Translations under genes and position numbers: made by a program
Shown here: positions 19,038 to 26,176 of the stretch, one piece after another
Layout of the letters: each line of letters begins with the position of its first letter
Numbering within the stretch: the first letter of the stretch is position 1
Assembly: GCF_000384315.1 (NCBI RefSeq)
Contig: NZ_ARVW01000001.1
Coordinates: 8,477,001 to 8,541,000, forward strand
DNA from: Amycolatopsis nigrescens CSC17Ta-90
Lineage (GTDB): Bacteria; Actinomycetota; Actinomycetes; Mycobacteriales; Pseudonocardiaceae
Direction of reading: 5' to 3'
Length of the DNA stretch: 64,000 nucleotides
Notes under the pieces: generated by a model
The model's database searches: none
What the model saw: only the letters and a program-made list of their open reading frames with translations
Told to the model about the DNA's origin: nothing

Positions 19038-20120
19038 ATGATTTGCGATAGTGTCCTCGACACGATCGGCCGTACGCCGGTGGTCCGGCTGCGCCGGGTC
19101 ACCGTGCCGAACGGCTCGGAGATACTGGTCAAGCTCGAGGCGTTCAATCCTGGTGGCAGCATCAAGGACAGGGCGGTGCTCTCCATGGTGACCCACGCCG
19201 AACGGGACGGCAGGTTGCAGCCGGGCGGCACCATCGTGGAGTCCACCTCGGGCAACGTGGGCAAGGCGCTCGCGCTGATCGGCGCGGTGCGCGGCTACCG
19301 GGTGATCCTGGTGGTCGACCCGAAGGCACCGGCCTCGATGCTGAAGTACGTCTCGGCGCTCGGCGCGGAGATCGTGCTGGTCGACACGCCGGACGCGCAG
19401 GGCTGGTACCAGGGCCCGCGGATCGAGCGGGTGAAGCAGCTCGTCTCGGTCATCCCGGACTCGTTCTGGCCGGACCAGTACAACAACCCGGACAATCCGA
19501 GGGCGCACGCCGAGCACACCGGGCGCGAGCTGCTCGGCGACGTGCCCAGGTTCGACGCGCTGGTCACCGCGGTCGGCACCGGCGGGCACATCAGCGGCAC
19601 CTCGGCCACGGTCAAGCGCGCGCTGCCGAACGTGGTGACGATCGGGGTGGACGCGAAGAACTCGGCGACCTTCGGGCACCCGTTCAGCGAGTGGTCCGAC
19701 GGCGGCCCGAGCCGGATCCGCGGGCTCGGCCTGATGTGGCAGCCGGGCTGCCTCGACCGTTCCGTGGTGGACCGGGTGCAGCTCGTCGCCGACCACGAGG
19801 GCATCGCCACCACCAGGCTGCTGGCCACCGAGGAGGGCGTGCTGGTCGGCGAGTCGGCCGGGGCGGCCGTGTTCGGCGCGCTGCACCACGCGCACGAGAA
19901 CCCGGGCAGCCGGATCGTGGTGATCGCACCGGACGACGGCGCGAACTACCTCGGCGAGACCTTCGACGACGGCTGGCTGGCCACCCGCGGCCTGCTCGAA
20001 CCGATCGAGAACGCCGGACTGACCACTGTGGACGGACTGCTGACCGCGGCCAGCCTGCCCACCTGCCCGGCGGTGGCGCTGGCGGACGTGGTCGAAGAGC
20101 AGCTCGTGCAGAGCGGCTGA
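19038..20120 (+). CDS. PLP-dependent cysteine synthase family enzyme (SbnA/VioB-like)
   Basis: A 360-aa fold-type II PLP enzyme. The Schiff-base Lys43 is in NPGGSIKD, the substrate loop is STSGNVG, and the phosphate-binding glycine loop is GTGGHISGT. It resembles O-acetylserine sulfhydrylase, but the segment VVDPKAP...SALGAEIVLVD is more like the SbnA/VioB group, which makes 2,3-diaminopropionate or its precursors. It may supply the amine partner of the neighbouring amide ligase. No SbnB-type dehydrogenase is visible, so this is inference. A strong GGAGGCGGAG precedes the ATG. It is 62 bp after the ligase gene and 8 bp before the M24 gene. The C-terminal 60 residues go beyond the core fold. 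Confidence 0.85.
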   Translation: MICDSVLDTIGRTPVVRLRRVTVPNGSEILVKLEAFNPGGSIKDRAVLSMVTHAERDGRLQPGGTIVESTSGNVGKALALIGAVRGYRVILVVDPKAPASMLKYVSALGAEIVLVDTPDAQGWYQGPRIERVKQLVSVIPDSFWPDQYNNPDNPRAHAEHTGRELLGDVPRFDALVTAVGTGGHISGTSATVKRALPNVVTIGVDAKNSATFGHPFSEWSDGGPSRIRGLGLMWQPGCLDRSVVDRVQLVADHEGIATTRLLATEEGVLVGESAGAAVFGALHHAHENPGSRIVVIAPDDGANYLGETFDDGWLATRGLLEPIENAGLTTVDGLLTAASLPTCPAVALADVVEEQLVQSG

Positions 20121-20128
20121 CCCCGACG

Positions 20129-21334
20129 ATGCTGGCCAATGTGAACCGCATCGCGCGGCGGATGGACGAGCTCGGGCTGGACGCGATCGTCGCCACCACC
20201 TTCGAGAACGTCTTCTACCTGACCGGAATCGCGAGCGTCACGATGGAGGTTGTGCCGCACGTCGGGCAGTGCTATGCGGTGCTCACCCGCGACCGGCCCG
20301 CGCACCCGAGGCTGGTCTCCACCCGGTGCGACATGGACCAGTTCCTGGACGCGCTGCCGGAGCTCGACGAGATCGTCGGCTACGGCTCGTTCTTCCGCGA
20401 GGAGGAGTCAGCGGCCGGGCTGACCGGCGAGCTGGAGCGGCTGCGCCAGGTCACCGAGACCGGCCCAAGGCCGGCGACCGCGCTCGACGGCCTGGTGCAC
20501 GCCCTGCGCTCGGCCGGGGTCGCCGGCGGCCGCATCGCGGTCGACGAAGGCTCGGTGCCGCACGGGTTCCTCGACGAGCTCGCCGGGCAGCTGCCCGGCG
20601 CGCGGATCGTCACCGGTGCGGAAACGCTGCGCTGGGTGCGCAAGGTCAAGACCGAGCCGGAACTGCGCCGGCTGGCGGGTTCGGCCGCGGTCACCGAGCA
20701 GGGCATCCGCGCGGCGATCGCGCTCGCCAGGCCGGGGGTCACCGAGCTCGAACTGGTGCGCGAGTTCGAGCGCACGGTGGCCGGGGCGGGCGGCAGGCCG
20801 AAGTTCACCCTGGTCAAGTTCGGCGCCGCGGGCGTGGCCGGGCAGACCGCGCCGCGCGGTGACGTGCCGCTGCGCGCCGGCGACGCGATCTGGATGGACG
20901 TCGGCTGCGTCTACCAGGGCTACTGGTCCGACATCGCCAGGGTGCACAGCTTCGGCGAGCCCTCGGACAAGCTCGCCAAGTACCACGCGGCCGTGCTGGC
21001 CGGGCAGGAGCGGGCGATCCGCGACACGCGGCCGGGCATGTCGGGCCGGGAGGTGTTCGAACTGACCGTGGAGGCCGTGCGCGAATCGGGTATGCCGCAC
21101 TACCGGAGGCAGAACGTCGGGCACGGGATCGGCGTGGAGATCTACGACCACGTCCTGCTCACCCCGACCACCGAGGAACTGCTCGAAGAGGACACCGTGG
21201 TCAATATCGAGACGCCTTATCATGAGTTCGGCTTCGGTGTGGTCCAAGCAGAAGACCCCTTCGTACTCCGCGGCGGCGGAAACGAACTGCTGACCACGCT
21301 GCCGCGCGAGCTCGCGGTCCTGCCCGTGCGCTGA
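20129..21334 (+). CDS. M24 family metallopeptidase (Xaa-Pro dipeptidase/creatinase fold)
   Basis: A 401-aa protein with a creatinase N-terminal domain (1-160) and a pita-bread C-terminal domain. All five dimetal ligands are present: Asp257, Asp268, His332 (GHGIG), Glu361 and Glu375. It should therefore be a working hydrolase of C-N bonds. In this operon it may trim an amino-acid amide formed by the preceding ligase, or process an amino donor; both are speculation, and a general dipeptidase is possible. It begins 8 bp after the PLP gene without a clear ribosome site, so it is probably translationally coupled. It is the last cluster gene recognised. Confidence 0.88.
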   Translation: MLANVNRIARRMDELGLDAIVATTFENVFYLTGIASVTMEVVPHVGQCYAVLTRDRPAHPRLVSTRCDMDQFLDALPELDEIVGYGSFFREEESAAGLTGELERLRQVTETGPRPATALDGLVHALRSAGVAGGRIAVDEGSVPHGFLDELAGQLPGARIVTGAETLRWVRKVKTEPELRRLAGSAAVTEQGIRAAIALARPGVTELELVREFERTVAGAGGRPKFTLVKFGAAGVAGQTAPRGDVPLRAGDAIWMDVGCVYQGYWSDIARVHSFGEPSDKLAKYHAAVLAGQERAIRDTRPGMSGREVFELTVEAVRESGMPHYRRQNVGHGIGVEIYDHVLLTPTTEELLEEDTVVNIETPYHEFGFGVVQAEDPFVLRGGGNELLTTLPRELAVLPVR

Positions 21335-21512
21335 AAGGATCGCGACGGAACTAGATCGTGTATTGCGTCGGTGCCCCGAAGAGGGCACACTTACCCATCG
21401 ATCACTTACAGCGTGTGTTTGGTTATGTGCTATCTGTGTCGATCTTTGGTGAATTGACGCACAATCTGAGGAAAGACCGCACGAACCCGCACATCCGAGC
21501 TAGGCTAGGCGC
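21335..21512. promoter_or_regulatory. AT-richer spacer with promoter of the antitoxin-like/RES pair
   Basis: A 178-bp gap with much lower GC than its surroundings. It has a TTGACG near 21455 and TAGGCT repeats just before the next ATG. It marks the end of the biosynthetic cluster and probably carries the promoter of the two following genes. No hairpin stronger than chance was seen. Confidence 0.45.
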
Positions 21513-22097
21513 ATGTCAGTTGCGCTGGAGAACGTACTAGCCAAGGCCGGACTGCGAGTGGACGCCGACGCGTTTCTCACACTCGTCGAAGACGCGGCCA
21601 GGAGGCTCTCTCCACCCAATCCCGATCCTTCGCTCTACTTCACCCCTGACCAGCGGGCCGTCCTCGCCGACGTCGGCCTTGACCTCTCCCCGCACACCGA
21701 GGGCGAGACGGACTTCCGGGCCCGCACGGTCGCCGCGCACGCGGTACTGGCGGACTCCGCGCTCACCGTGATCACCGCGGCGCGCACGCTGGGCGTGGAC
21801 CCCAGCCGGATCCGGCACCGGCTCTCCGAGGGCAGGCTGAGCGGCTGGAAGGACCAGGGCGGCTGGCGGCTGCCCGCCTGGCAGTTCACCGGCAGCGGGG
21901 TGCTGCCCGGCTTGGAGACGGTGCTCGCGGCACTGCCAGAGGACCAGCCCGCGCTGGTCATCGCGGCTTTCATGAGCAACCAGCAGGCCGATCTCGAGAT
22001 CAACGCCAAACCGGCGACTCCCCGCCAGTGGCTGCTGGCGGGCGGTGACCCGGAGCGCGTCGCTACCCTGGCTTCTGCCCTGGGTACGCCCGCCTAA
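21513..22097 (+). CDS. Antitoxin-like protein partnered with RES toxin
   Basis: A 194-aa protein without membrane segments. Its middle (TVITAARTLGVDPSRIRHRLSEGRLSGWKD) reads like a helix-turn-helix/excisionase-type DNA-binding unit. The C-terminal part (LPGLETVLAALPE...TPRQWLLAGGDPERV) resembles the toxin-binding end of antitoxins in Xre-RES/MbcA-MbcT-type pairs. The position, 45 bp before a RES-domain gene on the same strand, supports an antitoxin role. The identification is moderate because N-terminal residues do not match a known antitoxin. Confidence 0.65.
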   Translation: MSVALENVLAKAGLRVDADAFLTLVEDAARRLSPPNPDPSLYFTPDQRAVLADVGLDLSPHTEGETDFRARTVAAHAVLADSALTVITAARTLGVDPSRIRHRLSEGRLSGWKDQGGWRLPAWQFTGSGVLPGLETVLAALPEDQPALVIAAFMSNQQADLEINAKPATPRQWLLAGGDPERVATLASALGTPA

Positions 22098-22142
22098 GCT
22101 GGTTCAGGCCACCGAGATCACGAGAAACAGGTAACCGCACGA

Positions 22143-22799
22143 ATGGCACGGCTCCCCCTGCCGCCCGCGCGCGCTGTCCTGGTCAACGAACTGCACCCCA
22201 CCGAAGACATCGTCGCGGTGCACCCGGGGACCAGGCTGGTGCGCATTTTCACCGCGCACGGCAACCACCCGCAGCAGTGGAACTCGTTCCGCTACACCGG
22301 TCCGCTCCCGCACGGCCGCTTCGACCAGCACCGGCCAGCCCGCGGCGGCAAACCGGTCACCGACCGTGGAAACGGCGTGCTGTACTTCGGCCTGTCCGTT
22401 CGCACCAGCGTTGCCGAGGTGTACCAGACGACCTCCACCGTGGACCGGACCACCAGGGGACCGCGGCTGGTCGTGGTCCGGCCGACCCGCACCCTGCGCC
22501 TGCTCGACCTGTCCGGGCTGTGGCCGACCAGGGTCGGCGCGTCCCAGGAGATCTCCAGCGGCCCGAAACGGATCACCCAGGCCTGGGCGCGGGCGATCCG
22601 CTCCGCCTTCGGCGACCTGGACGGGCTCTGGTACCGCTCGTCGATGGACTCCGGCGACCCCGCGCTGTGCCTCTGGGACCCGCCGGCCGGGTCCGCGCTG
22701 CCGGTGGCGCCCGACGTGCTGCTCCAGCTCGACCACCCCGGCCTGGACGTGCCGCTGGGCCGGGTCTGCGAAGAGCTGAACTACGTACTGCTCAACTGA
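22143..22799 (+). CDS. RES domain protein (NAD+ phosphorylase-type toxin)
   Basis: A 218-aa RES domain protein. The three polar residues that name the fold are visible in order: an Arg in LVRIF, Glu in TSVAEVYQ, and a Ser-containing core near RSSMDSGDPAL. RES toxins such as MbcT of M. tuberculosis degrade NAD+ by phosphorolysis and are held in check by the gene next door. The gene follows the antitoxin-like gene, normal for such pairs. Because RES proteins also occur in non-toxin settings, the toxin role is likely but not shown. Confidence 0.8.
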   Translation: MARLPLPPARAVLVNELHPTEDIVAVHPGTRLVRIFTAHGNHPQQWNSFRYTGPLPHGRFDQHRPARGGKPVTDRGNGVLYFGLSVRTSVAEVYQTTSTVDRTTRGPRLVVVRPTRTLRLLDLSGLWPTRVGASQEISSGPKRITQAWARAIRSAFGDLDGLWYRSSMDSGDPALCLWDPPAGSALPVAPDVLLQLDHPGLDVPLGRVCEELNYVLLN

Positions 22800-22801
22800 C
22801 G

Positions 22802-24745
22802 TCAGTCCAGGTGCCGGGCCCACCACTGGAGCACCGCCTCGAACCGCTGCACCCGGTGCCGCGGCTTGCCGGACCGGCTCAGCTCGTGCCCTTCCCCGGA
22901 GAAGATCAGCATCTCGGCCGGCGCCCCGGCCCGGCGCAACGCGACGAACATGCGCTGGGCCTGCTCGATCGGGCAGCGCCAGTCGTGCTCGGAGTGCACC
23001 ACGCAGAACGGGATATCGATCTTGTCGGCGTAGCTGAGCGGGCTGCGCTCGCGCTGCTCGACCGGATCCGGCCCCACGTAGTTGTCCGCGAAGGTCCACC
23101 CGATGTCCGAGCTGCCGCTGAACGAGTCCCACGCGTTCACCGCGCGCTCGCTCCACGCCGCGACGAACCGTTCGCCGTGCTGCGCGGCGAGCCAGCTGGT
23201 CATGAAGCCGCCGTAGGACCCGCCCATCACGCCGACCTTGGCACGGTTGGTCTCCGGCCGCTCCAGCGCGGCGTCCAGCAGCGCCAGCACGTCGTCCACG
23301 TCCACCGTGCCCAGCGCGCCGACCACGGCCCTGCCGTGCGACTCGCCGTAGCCCGCCGAGCCGCGCGGGTTGGGCAGCACCACCGCGTAACCGGCGGACG
23401 CGTACACCTGCGCCTCGTCGAAGAGGCCCCATCCATAACCCGCGAACGGCCCACCGTGCACGGCCAGCAGCACCGGATGCGGCCCCTCGCCCTCGGGCAG
23501 GACCAGCCAGCCGTGCACCGGGTAGCCGTCCGGCGCGGTCGCGGTCAGCTCCTCGACCGGACGGATGCCGCTTTCCCGCAGGTCAGCGGAGAAGTCCGTC
23601 AGCCGCCGAGCGTCACCTTCGCCGAGCAGCACCACGTCGCCGCAGCTATCCGGGGTGGCGATCACCGCGGCCACCTGTTCGCCGTGCACCGCGAAGCCGC
23701 GCACCGAGGCACGCTCCCCCGCCACCGGCTCCAGCGCGGAAAGCGGCAGCCGGTCACCGTCGCGGGGCACCGCGCGCAGCTCGTTCGCCCCCCGGTTCAG
23801 CACGGTGACCAGCACCCGGTCGCCCATCGGCGCGGGACGGCCGGCCGCGCCGTCGCACAGCACCGACTCCTGATCGGTCAGCCGCCTTGCCACCGCGGGC
23901 TCCGCGCCGTCCCGCCATTTCGCCGACCACAGCCCGGCGTTGCGCCCCGCCAGGTCGAAGCCGGAGAACTCCTTGCCCAGGAAGAAAATAGTGCCGTCCG
24001 CGGCAACGACCGGCTGCTCCGCGGTGCCGGCCGTGCGCACCGCCAGCCGGACGGCCCCGCTGTCCACGTCCACCGCGTAGAGGTCGGAGTGCAGCGTCTC
24101 CACCCGGTCCCAGTCTCGGGGCGCCACCACCAGCACGTTTCGCCCGTCGCGGGTCCAGGCGGGGTCGCTGACCTCGGCATCGGTGTCGGTGAGCGGGGTG
24201 AGCTCCCCCGGTTCGCCGCCGGCCAGCGCATCGAGCACGAACAGCCGGCGCGGCCGGTCGCGCCGGAAGCCGATGTCGTCCGAGCGGTAGTCGAACCGGG
24301 TGATCCAGCGTGGCGCCTCCGCGTCCGGCTCCGGCGGCTTCGCGCCCTCTTCGGCCGCGGTGCCGTACCGGCCGGGTTCCGGGACCCGCGCGGCGAACGC
24401 GATCCGCCGGGAGTCCGGGGCCCACACCGGCGCTCCGGCGCCCAGCGGCAGCTCGGTGAGCCGCCTGGCCTCGCCGCCGTCGGAAGGCATCAGGTACAGC
24501 TGCGGCTTGCTCTCTCCCGTACCGCGCAGAAAAGCGACCCACCTGCCGTCCGGTGAGATCGCCGGGTCGGTGTCCCGCTCGCCATGGGTCCACGGCGAGC
24601 TGCCGCCGGTCGGGCGCACCCGGTGCAGGGCGCTGGAGTACACGTTCTCGGCCGGGTCGGGTCGCGACACGGCGACCAGCAGCAGCTCCCCGTGGAGGGC
24701 GGGCTTTCCGGGCACGGTCAGGAGTTCGACATCAGAAGGACGCAC
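22802..24745 (-). CDS. S9 family prolyl oligopeptidase (acylaminoacyl-peptidase type)
   Basis: A 647-aa serine peptidase with no signal peptide, so cytoplasmic. The N-terminal two-thirds form a TolB-like beta-propeller (DTDPAISPDGRWVAFLRG, GAPVWAPDSRRIAFAAR). The C-terminal alpha/beta-hydrolase has nucleophile Ser510 in GGSYGG, an Asp in HSEHDW and a His in SGEGHE. Such enzymes cleave short peptides or acylated peptides. It starts with GTG and ends 2 bp from the convergent RES gene. A small inverted repeat (GATCGTTA/TAACGATC near 24765-24792) lies between its start and the terC stop. Confidence 0.92.
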   Translation of the reverse strand: MRPSDVELLTVPGKPALHGELLLVAVSRPDPAENVYSSALHRVRPTGGSSPWTHGERDTDPAISPDGRWVAFLRGTGESKPQLYLMPSDGGEARRLTELPLGAGAPVWAPDSRRIAFAARVPEPGRYGTAAEEGAKPPEPDAEAPRWITRFDYRSDDIGFRRDRPRRLFVLDALAGGEPGELTPLTDTDAEVSDPAWTRDGRNVLVVAPRDWDRVETLHSDLYAVDVDSGAVRLAVRTAGTAEQPVVAADGTIFFLGKEFSGFDLAGRNAGLWSAKWRDGAEPAVARRLTDQESVLCDGAAGRPAPMGDRVLVTVLNRGANELRAVPRDGDRLPLSALEPVAGERASVRGFAVHGEQVAAVIATPDSCGDVVLLGEGDARRLTDFSADLRESGIRPVEELTATAPDGYPVHGWLVLPEGEGPHPVLLAVHGGPFAGYGWGLFDEAQVYASAGYAVVLPNPRGSAGYGESHGRAVVGALGTVDVDDVLALLDAALERPETNRAKVGVMGGSYGGFMTSWLAAQHGERFVAAWSERAVNAWDSFSGSSDIGWTFADNYVGPDPVEQRERSPLSYADKIDIPFCVVHSEHDWRCPIEQAQRMFVALRRAGAPAEMLIFSGEGHELSRSGKPRHRVQRFEAVLQWWARHLD

Positions 24746-24785
24746 AACCTGCAGACCGTACCCGATCGTTAGCCGATCTAACTAG

Positions 24786-25856
24786 TTAACGATCACGGCT
24801 GCCGGCTCGCTCTTCCTCCTCAGCCTTGCCAGAGCCGCCCTCCGAGTCCTGCTCGGCTTCCCGCTCTTCGGGCGCCTTGGCGTTCAGCTCGAGCCCCGCG
24901 TGCTGAGTGGACTCCGGGTCGCGCTTGGCCTTGGCCAGGCTCGCCACGGTGGTGACGGTCAGCACCACCACGATCACCCCGAGCGAGACCCAGTTGTTGA
25001 TGTCCAGCCAGTCCGGCACCACGTGGTACTCGTGCAGCGCGTGCAGGAACAGCTTGGCCCCGATGAAGCCGAGGATCACGGCAAGGCCGTAGGACAGGTA
25101 GACCAGCTTGGTGACAAGACCACCGAGCAGGAAGTACAGCTGCCGCAGCCCCATCAGGGCGAACGCGTTCGCGGTGAAGACCAGGAACGCCTCCTGGGTG
25201 ATGCCGAAGATCGCCGGGATGGAGTCGACCGCGAACAGCAGGTCGGCGCTGCCGATCGCGACGATCACCACGAACATCGGGGTGATCCAGCGCTTGCCGT
25301 CCTTCTTCACGAACGACTTGTGCCCGTGGTAGTCGTCGGTGACCGGGAAGATCTTGCGAACCTGCCTGGTCAGCGCGTTCTCGTGGTACTCCTCTTCGTC
25401 GTCCTTCTTCCGCACCATGCTGATCGCCGTCCACACCAGGACGGCACCGAACAGGAAGAAGACCCACACGAACTGCGCGATGAGCGCGGCCCCGACCGCG
25501 ATGAACGCGCTGCGCATGACCAGCGCGAGCAGGATGCCGATCAGCAGCACCCGGTGCTGGTGGATGGCCGGCACCTTGAACGAGGCCATGATGATCATGA
25601 AAATGAACAAATTGTCGACACTGAGCGAGTACTCGGTGATATAACCGGTGAAGAACTCGACGCCGGGATCATGTCCCGCGAAGAGCCAGATGCCGGCACC
25701 GAACAGCACCGCGCAGGAGATGTAGAAGATGACCCACCGGCCTGCTTCGGCGGTGGTCACCTCGTGGGGTTTCCGGTCGACGATCACCAGGTCGACCGCG
25801 ATCAGGGCGAGCAGACCTGCGACCGTGGCGATCCACAGCCACAACGGGACGTTCAT
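24786..25856 (-). CDS. terC: TerC family membrane protein, putative Mn2+ exporter
   Basis: A 356-aa integral membrane protein with about nine helices and the two TerC acidic motifs, EYSLSVDNLF (first half) and SADLLFAVDSIPA (second half), which line the metal path. The C-terminal 60 residues are a charged Glu-rich tail. Members of the TerC/Alx group export manganese. An upstream yybP-ykoY-type leader supports this. GGAGG lies 9 nt before the ATG and can be sequestered by the riboswitch arm. Confidence 0.93.
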   Translation of the reverse strand: MNVPLWLWIATVAGLLALIAVDLVIVDRKPHEVTTAEAGRWVIFYISCAVLFGAGIWLFAGHDPGVEFFTGYITEYSLSVDNLFIFMIIMASFKVPAIHQHRVLLIGILLALVMRSAFIAVGAALIAQFVWVFFLFGAVLVWTAISMVRKKDDEEEYHENALTRQVRKIFPVTDDYHGHKSFVKKDGKRWITPMFVVIVAIGSADLLFAVDSIPAIFGITQEAFLVFTANAFALMGLRQLYFLLGGLVTKLVYLSYGLAVILGFIGAKLFLHALHEYHVVPDWLDINNWVSLGVIVVVLTVTTVASLAKAKRDPESTQHAGLELNAKAPEEREAEQDSEGGSGKAEEEERAGSRDR

Positions 25857-25864
25857 CTAGACAT

Positions 25865-25992
25865 ACCTCCGGATAGCGCAAAGACCGCAACTAACCGGAG
25901 GTCTCTTCCGCCGGCTGTGACGCCCGGCCGACGGTGCCGGGTGCCTTAGGCAACCGTGCTGACGACACCGCCGCGAAGGAATACTCCCCTCC
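25865..25992 (-). ncRNA. yybP-ykoY (manganese) riboswitch with SD-sequestering arm upstream of terC
   Basis: On the minus strand the leader shows the yybP-ykoY hallmarks: GGGGAGTA at the 5' end and GGAAGAGACC at the 3' end, about 90 nt apart, with stems between. The outer stem can pair GGAGG (plus 25988-25992) with CCTCC (plus 25897-25901). The same CCTCC belongs to ACCTCCGG (plus 25895-25902), which is perfectly complementary to CCGGAGGT (plus 25865-25872), the ribosome site of terC. Metal binding would therefore lock CCTCC in the aptamer and free the ribosome site, a translational ON switch as in E. coli alx and mntP. The sequence gives the pairing; the mechanism is inferred. Confidence 0.82.
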
Positions 25993-26176
25993 ACAGCAGT
26001 GTCCATTTTGACCCTTGCCAATCCGGAAAGCCAGCCGAGGTTGCCCGTGTCACCGAGATGTCGGCAGTAATCTACGTCACCAATCCAGTTCACCGCGACT
26101 CTCCGTGTCTGGTCCGCGTGAAGCGATTCAGGGTACCCACAGGACACTCTCAGCAAACTTCCAATACGGTCATACC

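Noticed and set aside
19038..20120. Plain housekeeping cysteine synthase
   Set aside because: Tight linkage to the amide ligase and M24 genes, the longer C-terminus and the VDPK segment point to the SbnA/VioB-like group, though cysteine synthase is not excluded.
24765..24792. GATCGTTA/TAACGATC inverted repeat as a terminator between the S9 peptidase and terC
   Set aside because: The stem is short and AT-rich and overlaps the terC stop. It could be a weak terminator, but it is not convincing enough for a feature.
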